Virus record (IMG/VR): IMGVR_UViG_3300031566_000045
Coordinates: 1 to 54,612 of that record
Strand: one strand, 5' to 3'
Length of the DNA stretch: 54,612 bases
DNA from: a virus
Of the stretch, positions 40,641 through 48,984 are shown piece by piece. The position numbers and the translations under genes were made by a program. Within the stretch, counting starts at the first letter, position 1. Every line of letters begins with the position of its first letter. The notes below the pieces were generated by a model. That model ran no database searches. It had not been told where the DNA came from and was given only the letters and a program-made list of their open reading frames with translations.

Positions 40641-41277
40641 CCACCTCACCCCCGCCGAAATCATCACCCGCTGGCGACCCGGCTCCCACCCCCCACCCTG
40701 GGACTGGAACGACGAAGCCCGAGACCTCGACAGCCGCAACGAACTCGCCGAGCTCACCGCCACCTTCAACCCCGACCTCTGCGACCCCGTAACCCTCGGC
40801 GACGACGGCCGAGTATGGGACGGCCACCACCGCATCCTCGCCGCGCTCCGCTCGAGCACCACCACCATCCCCGTCCGAATCGCCGGGCCCGCCTGGCCGG
40901 CGCGCGAAACTGGGGCCATGCCGACCCCCGAACCGCCGTACACCTACCGCTGCCAGATCACCCGAGTCGTAGACGGCGACACCGTGGACGCCCGCATCGA
41001 CCTCGGGTTCCACCTCACCACCCTCCAACGGATCCGCCTCCTCGGGATCAACTGCCCCGAACCCCGCGGCGAAACCCGCGACGCCGGCCGCGCCGCCACC
41101 GAACACACCCGCCAATGGGTCGCAGCCCGAGCCGACCACAACACCGACCCGTTCCTCATCACCACCACCAAAGCCGACAGCTTCGGCCGCTGGCTCGGCG
41201 ACATCACCGGCCCCGACTACGCGTCCCTCACCGGCTCCCTCCTCGAAACCGGCCACGCCGAGGAATGGCATGGCTGA
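40633..41277 (+). CDS. ParB-like domain fused to staphylococcal-nuclease-like domain
   Basis: A 214-residue single frame. Residues 45-85 (CDPVTLGDDGRVWDGHHRIL and following) match the core of a ParB-like fold. Residues 105-210 are a thermonuclease (SNase) homologue: RVVDGDTVDARIDLG, RIRLLGINCPEPRGE (Arg35-equivalent) and TTTKADSFGRWLGDI. ATG at codon 96 (40918) is preceded by GAAACT at 6 nt and could give the nuclease alone. Overlaps both neighbours. Both domains bind nucleic acids; the fusion may target the nuclease to phage or host DNA. Confidence 0.75.
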   Translation: MTDHLTPAEIITRWRPGSHPPPWDWNDEARDLDSRNELAELTATFNPDLCDPVTLGDDGRVWDGHHRILAALRSSTTTIPVRIAGPAWPARETGAMPTPEPPYTYRCQITRVVDGDTVDARIDLGFHLTTLQRIRLLGINCPEPRGETRDAGRAATEHTRQWVAARADHNTDPFLITTTKADSFGRWLGDITGPDYASLTGSLLETGHAEEWHG

Positions 41278-41536
41278 CCCCCGCCACCCCTCGCAACCCC
41301 CCGACGCCGTAGCCGACCTCGAGGCAATGGCCGCCCACTACCGCAAGGTCAACGGCCTCCCCCCCGACGCGCCGATCCAGATCAACCTCGGCGACACCGC
41401 CTCCAAAGCGCTCGGCGACCTCGCCGCCATCGAGATCGCCGGCTGGCTCGACGCCACCTGCCCCCACTGCCACGTCGGCCCCGAAGACGAATGCCTGGCC
41501 GACTGCCCTGGCGACCCCGACGACCAGGCCGAATGA
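41270..41536 (+). CDS. Hypothetical protein with CPHC cluster
   Basis: An 88-residue protein (MADPRHPSQPPDAVADLEAM) with a C-terminal CPHCHVGPEDECLADC zinc-like cluster. It is the last gene of the rightward block; no terminator is evident after it. Confidence 0.65.
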   Translation: MADPRHPSQPPDAVADLEAMAAHYRKVNGLPPDAPIQINLGDTASKALGDLAAIEIAGWLDATCPHCHVGPEDECLADCPGDPDDQAE

Positions 41537-41594
41537 CCCCCCGCAGCCTGTCAGATCCGACAGTCGCGACACCCTCGAGCACCCCCACCGCAAG

Positions 41595-41614
41595 CCCGTG
41601 ACCAGCGGTTATGG
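41595..41614 (+). repeat. CGTGACCAGCG element, copy 1 of gap
   Basis: CCCGTGACCAGCGGTTATGG lies after the last gene. The long form of the element, with GTTATGC after the core, is also seen at 6328-6352 on the other strand. Confidence 0.6.
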
Positions 41615-42281
41615 ACAGGCAGCCTGTCAGCCTGTCACACCCCGGCACCCTTCCCCGGCAACCCGATCGCCCAAGCTCGCCCCGTCGGGTAGCTTCACCT
41701 CGGGCGGCGGCGGCCGACCGAGGGAAACCCTGCCCCGGTGAGCGGGACGAGCGCCGGCTCAAGACCTCGCAAGCCGCCCCCGCCCGCCTCACGCCCGAGC
41801 ACGAGGCCCGTTCAGTCACTCAACGACCTCAACGCCCGCACCGCCGTTCAGGCCGCTCAGTCACTCAACGCCGCCTCGACCCGCCACTCAACGCCCCGCC
41901 AGGCGGCCCGAGATCGCCGCTGACGCCCTCGAGGCCCACGCCACGCCCGACCAGCCCCGAATGGCGACCGGTACGCTTGTACGCCCACCACGCCCGAGCG
42001 CAGGACCGTCGATGAGTGGTGCCGCCCCGGAACCTGCTGGCCGCCGACCAGGCCGGGAATTGATAGCACGCTAGCAACGCGGCCGAGCTCGCCCTGTCAG
42101 CCGCAACCGCTGTCCGTTGCAGTTCCGCCGGCCAGCAGCCCCCAGCAACCGCTGACCGTGACGGCTCACCAGGGCGGAATCGATGGATCCTCGAGCATCC
42201 ATCAATTCCCCGACCATCAATTCCGGAGGGTGCTGGCACCCCGACAGTCGCGGCAGTCGCGACACCCCCGACCAGCCGGCC

Positions 42282-42311
42282 AGAAACGCACCGTGACCAG
42301 CCCTTATGCAC
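42282..42311 (+). repeat. CGTGACCAGCG element, copy 2 of gap
   Basis: AGAAACGCACCGTGACCAGC followed by CCTTATGCAC. The AGAAACG arm is shared with other copies. Confidence 0.55.
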
Positions 42312-42453
42312 AGGGTTCGACAGTCGCGCCGAGCTCGAGCCGACGCTGGCCGACGCTGGCCGAAACGGCCCCCAGCGTCCGCAACGAACCCCCGACGGAA
42401 CCATCAACGAACCATCTGACGACCATCGCCGGCCAGGTCGCCGGCCAGGCAAA

Positions 42454-42473
42454 CGCATAACCGCAGGTCAGCG
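42454..42473 (-). repeat. CGTGACCAGCG element, copy 3 of gap (inverted)
   Basis: GCATAACCGCAGGTCAGCGG reads as CCGCTGACCTGCGGTTATGC on the minus strand. Confidence 0.55.
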
Positions 42474-42530
42474 GCTGGCTCAGTGGCTGGCTCAGTGGCG
42501 GCTCGGCGATGGCTCCGAGCTCGCCCGACC

Positions 42531-42567
42531 AGGGAGAACACCCGGGAGAACACCCGGAGAACACCCC
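42531..42567 (+). repeat. Tandem 12-mer, three units
   Basis: AGGGAGAACACC is repeated about three times with small changes (GGGAGAACACCC, GGAGAACACCCC). Short tandem duplications of this kind are common in the gap. Confidence 0.6.
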
Positions 42568-42826
42568 CGGATCGGCGACGACCACCCCCGAGGCCGCCAC
42601 CCGCGCCCACGATCGCCACGGATCAGCCCCTCACGGCCCCCGTACGCGCCCGAGCGCCACGCCACGCCCGATCACCCGCCCCGAGCTGGCACGGCCCGCC
42701 GCCGCCCCCTCGAGCTGGTAGCCGGGAACCCAGCCGCCAGGCCCCACGATCGACGCCGAGCGCGCCCTCCTGGCGACTGCCGTTTCAGCCTCTCGAAACC
42801 GCAGTCGCCGACACCCTCGTTTCTGC

Positions 42827-42846
42827 ACCGTGACCAGCGGTTATGC
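42827..42846 (+). repeat. CGTGACCAGCG element, copy 4 of gap
   Basis: ACCGTGACCAGCGGTTATGC follows TTTCTGC, and a partial copy (CCTGACCAGG) follows directly. Confidence 0.6.
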
Positions 42847-43005
42847 ACCCTGACCAGGCAGTCGCGCCGACAGTCGGCCGAGCCCGCCCGCAACTGCCGC
42901 CACGCTGCTCCCCACTGCGTTCCACTCCATCCCACGCTCCTCGCCCTGGCCGGCCCCCTGGGAAACGACCTGGCGCGAGCCTCCCGATTCTCCCTGTCGG
43001 AAACG

Positions 43006-43026
43006 GACGCTGACCAGCGGTTACGC
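43006..43026 (+). repeat. CGTGACCAGCG element, copy 5 of gap
   Basis: ACGCTGACCAGCGGTTACGC, preceded by GTCGGAAACGG. Confidence 0.6.
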
Positions 43027-43354
43027 CCTGGCCGGCCGAGCTCGGCGCGACTGCCTGGCGCGCCTCCTGGCTCGAGACCTGGCCGCAGGTACCTCACGTC
43101 ATCCCGTTCTGCCTGGCCGCCCTGGCCGGCTCAAGCGCAGATCCGAGCCCGGCCAGCTCACGCCACGGCCCCCGGATCACGGCCCGTGTGCCGCCGTGCG
43201 CCACCCCGAGCGTCATCACGCCCGAGCGCCGCCCCGACGCCCTCGGCCACCTCACGCCGCCAGCCAGGCCAGCTCCTTCGATCGACGCCAGCCAGGCCAC
43301 CTGCCGGCAACCACCACTGCGGACAACACGCCGGCCAAGGAGTCCCATTTCTGT

Positions 43355-43374
43355 CCCCTGACCAGCGGTTACGC
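43355..43374 (+). repeat. CGTGACCAGCG element, copy 6 of gap
   Basis: CCCCTGACCAGCGGTTACGC, preceded by ATTTCTGT. Confidence 0.6.
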
Positions 43375-43555
43375 GAGGACACCAGGCCGGACAGAATCGG
43401 CTCGAGTAGCCGGCCAGGGCAAACCCGGATCCGCCAGGCGGCCCACCTCACCGAGCGCCAGCCGTCACGATCCTCGGGTCCTTCTCCCAAGAACCCGACG
43501 AACTCCCGGGAACACTCCCGGCCGCCAGGGCCGGCATATCGCCACCGCCAGGCCG

Positions 43556-43580
43556 GCATATGCGCTGGTCACGGCGTTGT
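43556..43580 (-). repeat. CGTGACCAGCG element, copy 7 of gap (inverted)
   Basis: GCATATGCGCTGGTCACGGC then GTTGT. On the minus strand ACAACGCCGTGACCAGCGCA, the same ACAACGCC arm as at 28451 and 49502. Confidence 0.65.
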
Positions 43581-43920
43581 GTCGTTGAGTGTTCGCCGGC
43601 CAGGAACACGAGGAACACGACGGCCGCCCGAGCTCGCCCCGAGGCCCACCAGCTCACGCCCACGCCCCGCCGGGTTCGTCGGGTTCGTCACGTTCCTCGC
43701 CCCGGGAACCAGAAGAACCACTCCCCGCCAGGCGACCGGGCGCGCTCCACGCCGCCAGGCCGCCACGGATCGGCCCGGATCCGACGCACAACGCCGCCGT
43801 GTGCCCCTCGAGGCGGGCCGCCGCCCGATCACGCCCGAGGCCCCCGCCCCGCTCATGGCGGCGATCGTGGCCGCCAGGCCGCCTGCTCGACAGCAGAACC
43901 GCTGCCAGGGCACCAACTTC

Positions 43921-43980
43921 GCTGCGTTCCACTGCGTTCCACTGCGTTCTACTGCGTCGTGCTGCGTTCCACTGCCTTCC
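43921..43980 (+). repeat. Six tandem decamers
   Basis: Six consecutive 10-bp units with consensus RCTGCGTTCC, differing at one or a few positions each. The period of about one helical turn would put the same face of DNA forward in every unit, as in iterons. Confidence 0.8.
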
Positions 43981-44272
43981 ACGCTGCTCGCCCGACGACC
44001 GCGAGCTCGCCGCCACCGAGGTCCGACTGCCCGACTTCGGACAATCTTCAGTGCCGGCATGTCCGCAGGTCACGGGCCTGTAAGGGCTCTCTGTACTCCC
44101 CCCTGGCTGCCGGCTCGAGCTCGAGCGCCGGCCGGCCAGGACCCCGCCTTCACCCGAGGCCCACGCCAAGGCCCCCGATGATCTCGCCGCTCCCCACATC
44201 ATCCCGTGCTCCCGCCAGGGAGTCGCGCCAGGAGTCGCCAGGGAGCCCGCAGTATCCCAGGACTCCCGAGCT

Positions 44273-44300
44273 CAGAAACGGACCGTGACCAGCGCATACG
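44273..44300 (+). repeat. CGTGACCAGCG element, copy 8 of gap
   Basis: CAGAAACGGACCGTGACCAG followed by CGCATACG. A weaker ninth copy lies near 44058-44080 (GTCCGCAGGTCACGGGC). Confidence 0.55.
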
Positions 44301-44488
44301 AGAGCATGCCAGGACAGCCGGCCAGGAGGCTCGAGGCCGCCGCAGACCCGCCCGTTTCGCCCTGGTCGCCAGGGCTCCCGAGACTGATGTCGGGTCGTTC
44401 CACGCTCCTCGGCCCGTCCCGACCCCCCGAGAGTCGCCAGGGAGTCGCCAGGAGGCGCGCCGGCCAGGCCAGATCGCTCAGAATCCCC

Positions 44489-44535
44489 GACGATGCTCGG
44501 ACGATGCTCGGACGATGCCGACGATGCTTGGCACG
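44489..44535 (+). repeat. Tandem GACGATGCTCG repeats
   Basis: Three to four units of about 11 bp (GACGATGCTCG) with decay towards the right (GACGATGCTTGG, CACGATGCTCG). Confidence 0.55.
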
Positions 44536-45086
44536 ATGCTCGCCGCTGGCCGCCGCCAGGAGCCGACGATCGGCCCCTCAGCGCCCGTCTACGCCCTCGA
44601 GGGCCGCCTCCCGCCCGATCACCGCCCAACCGGCCCCGGGGCGACCAGCGGACGCCAGGCGCATCACTCGATCATCCCCCGTTATGCCCCCGTTATCCCC
44701 GAGCTCGGCGACGAACCCCCGACGAACCCCCGGAGACCATCACGAGACCACCTCGGCGAAGCTCGCCGCCCTGGCCGGCAACCGCTCAGAGCGGTCCGGT
44801 CACGCACCGGCCGGGCAGCAAACGCAGCAGAACTGCTGCCGGCGCACCGGAACTGCTGCGATCTGCTGCGAAACTGCTGCGATCCCGGCTAGCAGTCCGT
44901 CGCCGAGCCGCCCGAGCCGTCACGCCCCGCGGTTGCCGCCAGCCGGCCGAGCTCGAGCACCTGACGAACCTCCCGAGAACCTGACGGAACCTCAACGAAC
45001 CTGACGGGAACCTCCCGACCGCCTCGAGCTCGCCCGACGCCGCCGAGCCACCAGCCGGGCCACCACCCCGAAACCCGACACATCGC

Positions 45087-45107
45087 CGTAGCCTTCTATG
45101 CTACAGT
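45087..45107 (+). promoter_or_regulatory. Operator with -10 box in right arm, leaderless
   Basis: CGTAGCCTTCTATGCTACA (45087-45105) extends to TACAGT (45102-45107); ATG 45115 follows after 7 nt. Confidence 0.75.
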
Positions 45108-45114
45108 TCGGGAC

Positions 45115-45300
45115 ATGAAGTGGAGCACCGCAATCGCAGCCCCGAGCCTCCCGAGGTGGACCGCCGCCGGACGCATCCCGAACCTCAACGCCAAAGGCGC
45201 GGCCATCGGCTACGCCCTCGCCGTCGCCACCCCCACCCCCAAGACCCGCCGAGGCCGCCGCCTCGCCCGCAAGGCCCGCCGCCAGATCCGCCGCGGCTGA
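45115..45300 (+). CDS. Small basic protein, leaderless
   Basis: A 61-residue protein (MKWSTAIAAPSLPRWTAAGR), with a hydrophobic middle (AAIGYALAVATPTP) and a strongly basic end (KTRRGRRLARKARRQIRR). It converges on the terminase gene with only 3 bp between stops. Possibly DNA binding. Confidence 0.7.
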   Translation: MKWSTAIAAPSLPRWTAAGRIPNLNAKGAAIGYALAVATPTPKTRRGRRLARKARRQIRRG

Positions 45301-45303
45301 ACG

Positions 45304-46932
45304 TCACCCGCCGAGCAACGCCGGCGACACATCGCCAAGCGACCGGCGCGCCGCCGACTTCGCCCGAGCACGACGCCGCATCCGCCTCGGCTTCGGATCC
45401 AGATCGTCCCATGACCAGAAACACGCGTCGGTGAGGTCGAACGGCTTCGTCTTCGGGAACCGCGACAACGACCGCTCGATCACCCGATGGACGCCCTCGA
45501 GGTGGCGGAACACGTCGGTCTCGTAGTCGACCAGCATCCGGGCCGCCCGAGCGGTCTTCGACGCCTGCATCTGCCCGGCCTTCGCCTGATCGAACCGGGG
45601 AATCACCTGCTCGTCGCCGAGCTCGAGCGGGGCGTTCTCGTCCTCGAGCAACGACCGCAACGCCTCCCGGTACACCGACTCCCAAGTGTCGCCGCCCTGG
45701 TCGGTCTCCACGCCAACCTTCTCCGACCCGAGCCGCACCGCCGCCCGGATCGCGCGCTGCAACGTGTCGAGCGGAGTGGTCCGGCCCTCCCACGCCCACA
45801 GCCGGTAGATCTTCCCATCGACGCCGAGACCGTCCACGATGATCGCCTGGCAGTCGCTGTTGTCGGTCGACGTGACCGCCGGGTCGACCCAACAGACCAC
45901 CCGCCGGAACTCGGGCAGCTCAGCCTCCGTCACCCGGATCGCCGGCCAATCCAGATGGTCGAACATCCCGCCGCCTGGCGGCTCGGTGTCGTGCTGCGCC
46001 TCCGACAGAAACGCCGACAACCCCCAGTCGTTCATCTGCGACTCGCAGATCTCGACCGACTGGCCCTCCCACGACGCCGTCCCCCCGGTGATGACCCACC
46101 GCCGCCGCCCGTCCTCGGTCGGCTGCTGCTCATACTCGAGACCCTCGATCGCCGGGATCGGCCCCGACAAGATCCGCGAGGTCAGGAAGTCGGCGCGCCC
46201 ATCAGCGAGCTGAGCGAAGATCGACTCGTCCGACACCTTGTTCTGGATCGCCAGCACCGCGCAATCATGCGACCCCGCCGGCAACAGCTTCCGGGTGATG
46301 ATCGTCTTCTTCTTCTCCGTCGTGTGCCCCGAGTCGGTCTCCCCATCGATGTCATCGAGCACGATGAAGTCAGGCCGCTGCTCATCGAGCTTGATCCCCC
46401 GGGCCGCCTTGTCGAGACCGATCGCGTCGAGCGTGAACCCCGACGCCGTCCGCAACCGGTTCACCTTCCAGCCCTTCGCATGCCCGAACTTGCCGAGCAT
46501 CCGCTCCCCGAGCTCGGGGTACGCCGCCGAGATCGCGTCCGTCTCGAGCAGCGACGCCACGTTCCCCACATGGTCATCCGCCTGGTCCTGCGTCTCGCAG
46601 ATGTAGAGCCCGTACTTCCGCCGGCCCCGAGCCGCCAGCGCGACGATCCCGAGCTCAGCCGCCGTCGACTTCGCTCCACCACGCGGCCAGATCGCCACAA
46701 ACGGATCCGGCTTCTCCTGCCGCTCGATCTCCCACAACCACGACCAGAACACCTTGTGATGCTCAGCGAAATCGAACGGCACATACGACGGGAACAACGC
46801 GTCCAACCACGGCAACGGATCGGTCGCCTCCTGCACCACCTGATAGTCGAGGTACTGCGAGTAGAGCGCCCGCTCCTCATCGGTCATCAGCTCGAGGAGA
46901 CCGCTAGGGATCAACGCCGGCTGGTCACTCAT
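45304..46932 (-). CDS. Terminase large subunit
   Basis: A 542-residue packaging motor. WPRGGAKST (82-90) is a deviant Walker A; FIVLDDIDGE (189-198) is Walker B with the DD/E pair; VDPAVTSTDNSD (348-359) is the first acidic cluster of the RNase H-like nuclease; GVETDQGGDTWE and the end LTDACFWSWDDL fit the remaining nuclease region. ATG 46932 overlaps the small-subunit stop. It translocates and cuts phage DNA at the portal. It is over 40 kb from the portal gene in this window. Confidence 0.9.
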   Translation of the reverse strand: MSDQPALIPSGLLELMTDEERALYSQYLDYQVVQEATDPLPWLDALFPSYVPFDFAEHHKVFWSWLWEIERQEKPDPFVAIWPRGGAKSTAAELGIVALAARGRRKYGLYICETQDQADDHVGNVASLLETDAISAAYPELGERMLGKFGHAKGWKVNRLRTASGFTLDAIGLDKAARGIKLDEQRPDFIVLDDIDGETDSGHTTEKKKTIITRKLLPAGSHDCAVLAIQNKVSDESIFAQLADGRADFLTSRILSGPIPAIEGLEYEQQPTEDGRRRWVITGGTASWEGQSVEICESQMNDWGLSAFLSEAQHDTEPPGGGMFDHLDWPAIRVTEAELPEFRRVVCWVDPAVTSTDNSDCQAIIVDGLGVDGKIYRLWAWEGRTTPLDTLQRAIRAAVRLGSEKVGVETDQGGDTWESVYREALRSLLEDENAPLELGDEQVIPRFDQAKAGQMQASKTARAARMLVDYETDVFRHLEGVHRVIERSLSRFPKTKPFDLTDACFWSWDDLDPKPRRMRRRARAKSAARRSLGDVSPALLGG

Positions 46933-47491
46933 CGCCCACCACCTCGGCGTCCACCACCGCCAACTCCCCCGACGCCTCAGCACGCCGCTCCAACGTCGCC
47001 TGCAACCGCCTGATGTCATCCTCCGAAGCGATCACCACCTGCGTCCCCCCCTGCCCAAGCTGCCCCGGATCCTGCCGAGCGAAATCCTCCGGATGCATCC
47101 GCTCCAACCACCACGCCGCCGCCTTCCAATGCTTCGACTCCTGCGCCGCCGCCTGAATCAACCCGACGTTCCGCAACACCGCCCGAGCATGAGCCCCCTC
47201 CAACTCCTCAAACAACGCCCGCAACTCCTCCGGGGCCTCCGGCTCAGCCGACTGCCGCCGCCACCGATAAAACGTCCCCTCATCAATCCCCGCCGCCCGA
47301 CACGCATACTTCACCGGAGCGCCCATCCTCACCCCATCCACCAACGCCTCCCGCACCCGAGGATCCGCCCACTTCGCAGGCCTCCCACCATCACGAGACG
47401 AACTTTCGATCACCGAATCCGTTCCTCCATCGGTGTTTTGGGCGCGTTGGGTTTTGGGGTCGTGTGGGGCTTGGGGTTTGGGTGTGGTCAT
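46925..47491 (-). CDS. Terminase small subunit-like protein
   Basis: A 188-residue protein with a clear helix-turn-helix at about 60-79 (VKYACRAAGIDEGTFYRWRR), followed by helical segments around ALFEELEGAHARAVLRNVGL and WWLERMHPEDFARQDPG, a pattern seen in small terminase subunits that bind pac or cos DNA. ATG 47491 overlaps the upstream stop (ATGA); the gene overlaps the large subunit by 8 bp. Confidence 0.85.
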   Translation of the reverse strand: MTTPKPQAPHDPKTQRAQNTDGGTDSVIESSSRDGGRPAKWADPRVREALVDGVRMGAPVKYACRAAGIDEGTFYRWRRQSAEPEAPEELRALFEELEGAHARAVLRNVGLIQAAAQESKHWKAAAWWLERMHPEDFARQDPGQLGQGGTQVVIASEDDIRRLQATLERRAEASGELAVVDAEVVGDE

Positions 47492-48810
47492 GGCTGGTCG
47501 TGGTCGTCGCTGGTCGTGTCGTTGGTGGTCGGGTCGTCTGTCTCGGGGGCGTGGGTGACGGTGGCTGTGTGGCCGGTGAGGTGTTCTGCCCTTCGGATGG
47601 TGATGTCGGCGAAGCGGGGTTCGAGTTCGGTGGCGTAGGCGATGCGGCCTGTGTGGTGGGCGGCGATGATGACGGAGCCGCTGCCGGTGAAGGGGTCGAG
47701 GATGGTTTCGCCTTCGTCGGTGCTGTTGACGATGAGCCATTGGAGGAGGTCGAGGGGTTTGGCTGCGTTGTGTTGGCGGTCGTCTCCGGTGGGGCGGTTG
47801 GTGTGGAAGATGTTGGGTTCGCTGTTGACGGCGCGTTGGCCTCGCTGGTCGCTGGAGGTCATGGTGCGTTGGTTGGGGAGGTTGGCGAAGAAGCCGACGA
47901 ATTCGTGGGTGTTGGCGTACATGCCGCCGAGGCCGAAGCGGCCTTTGTCCCACACGATGCAGTTCTTGGGGGCGAGGCGTGCGGTTTTCATTCCGTGCCA
48001 GACGGTTGCCCATGAGCGCCAGTCGCAGAAGACGTAGGCGTGGCCGAATGGCTTGAGGCGGGCGCGGATGAGGCGGCCGAGTTGTTCGAAGAACGGGCGA
48101 ACCATTTTGTCGTCGGCTACGTCGCTCGAGATGCCGGTGCTTGAGCCGTAGATGGCGTAGGGGGGGTCGGTGACGACGGCGTCGACGGTGCCGTGTTCGG
48201 TGTTGTCGAGGAGGCGGTCGAGGTTGGCGGGGTCGTAGCAGTCGCCGACGAGTAGCCGGTGGGGGCCGATCTGCCAGAGGTCGCCTACCTTGGCGACGGG
48301 TTCGGCGTCGGGGTCGATGTTGGTGAGCGGGTCGTCGTCGTCGGGCGGGTCGAGGGTTTGGTCTTGGGGGTCGAGCCGGTCGAGGAGTTCTCGGAGGTCG
48401 GTGCCGTCGAACCCGGTGCCGGTGAGGCCGGCTTCGCTGGTTTTGATTTCGCCGAGGAGGTCGGCGAGGTACCGGTCGTCGTAGGTGGCGAGGTCGTCGG
48501 CGCGGTTGTCTACCAGCAGGATGCGGCGTGCCCGGTCGTCGTCGCAGGTGATCCAGAGGACGGGGATCTCGAGGTGGCCGTGGCGTTGCGCGGCGAGCCA
48601 CCGGTGTTCGCCGGCGAGGATCCGTGGGCCGTGATCCGCTGTGGCGCGTTGGGCGAGGACCGCTCCGAAGAACCCGTTGGCGTCGATCGACGCTGCGATC
48701 GCGTCGACATCGCCTCGCCTCGGGTTGTCGGGGTGCGGGTCGAGCGAGTCGACGGGGACGGTCGCGTACTCCTGCTCGAGGAGGTCGGCGGGGACGGTCG
48801 TGTCGGTCAT
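47488..48810 (-). CDS. ParB domain-DNA adenine methyltransferase fusion
   Basis: A 440-residue protein. Residues 15-110 are a ParB/Srx-like domain (DSLDPHPDNPRRGDVDAI, RILAGEHRWLAAQRHG). The methyltransferase has TDPPYAIYG (from 214, N6-adenine motif IV) and LDPFTGSGSVI (371-381, SAM loop), in beta order. Fusions of this kind occur widely in phages and mobile elements as orphan methylases. Its coupling to both terminase genes suggests it marks DNA before packaging or controls that step. ATG 48810 lies 8 nt after TACGCT. Confidence 0.9.
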   Translation of the reverse strand: MTDTTVPADLLEQEYATVPVDSLDPHPDNPRRGDVDAIAASIDANGFFGAVLAQRATADHGPRILAGEHRWLAAQRHGHLEIPVLWITCDDDRARRILLVDNRADDLATYDDRYLADLLGEIKTSEAGLTGTGFDGTDLRELLDRLDPQDQTLDPPDDDDPLTNIDPDAEPVAKVGDLWQIGPHRLLVGDCYDPANLDRLLDNTEHGTVDAVVTDPPYAIYGSSTGISSDVADDKMVRPFFEQLGRLIRARLKPFGHAYVFCDWRSWATVWHGMKTARLAPKNCIVWDKGRFGLGGMYANTHEFVGFFANLPNQRTMTSSDQRGQRAVNSEPNIFHTNRPTGDDRQHNAAKPLDLLQWLIVNSTDEGETILDPFTGSGSVIIAAHHTGRIAYATELEPRFADITIRRAEHLTGHTATVTHAPETDDPTTNDTTSDDHDQP

Positions 48811-48818
48811 GGAACCCG

Positions 48819-48852
48819 AGCGTACAGTTTCGCGTGCCGCGACTCGCGAAAC
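48819..48852 (-). promoter_or_regulatory. Inverted repeat and promoter of the terminase operon
   Basis: GTTTCGCG (48827-48834) and CGCGAAAC (48845-48852) form perfect 8-bp arms around a 10-bp centre. On the minus strand TACGCT (48819-48824) follows as -10 box, 8 nt before ATG. This site differs from the 19-bp operator family, so this operon may answer to another regulator. Confidence 0.65.
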
Positions 48853-48948
48853 CCTGGTCGTCGGGGTGGTCGTCCCCCGTGCCGGGTTCAAGTTTTGGTG
48901 CTGCCGACGCCTGTTAGAGGACTCTCGGGTCGTCGGCCCCACAATCGC

Positions 48949-48977
48949 TTCACTCGGCGCGGCCGGTCCGCTACGGT
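48949..48977 (+). promoter_or_regulatory. Promoter of the initiator tRNA
   Basis: TTCACT (48949-48954), 17 bp, then TACGGT (48972-48977). The mature tRNA begins 7 nt later, so little or no 5' leader would need removal. Confidence 0.65.
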
Positions 48978-48984
48978 GGCCGCT

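Larger units (their letters stand above)
41537..45086. other. 3.5-kb gene-free, repeat-rich region
   Basis: No frame here has a ribosome site, overlap or protein-like composition, although long fortuitous frames exist. It is dominated by CTGGCC/GCCAGG-type words, short tandem repeats (42531-42567, 43921-43980, 44489-44535, and CTGCTG-rich at 44828-44885) and eight or nine copies of the CGTGACCAGCG element. It separates the converging rightward genes from the terminase operon. A replication origin, partition or packaging site, or an operator reservoir are possibilities; none is proved. Confidence 0.6.

Noticed and set aside
41595-44300. CRISPR array
   Set aside because: The repeated element has irregular spacing of 150-700 bp, both orientations and no spacers of constant length.
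41600-45000. Genes in the repeat-rich gap, including frames over 300 codons
   Set aside because: They are cut by tandem repeats, lack start sites and overlap one another on both strands; composition is dominated by Pro/Arg/Ala.
45487-47013. A 508-codon frame opposite the terminase
   Set aside because: A shadow of the terminase genes; the last residues are a proline repeat produced by the other strand.
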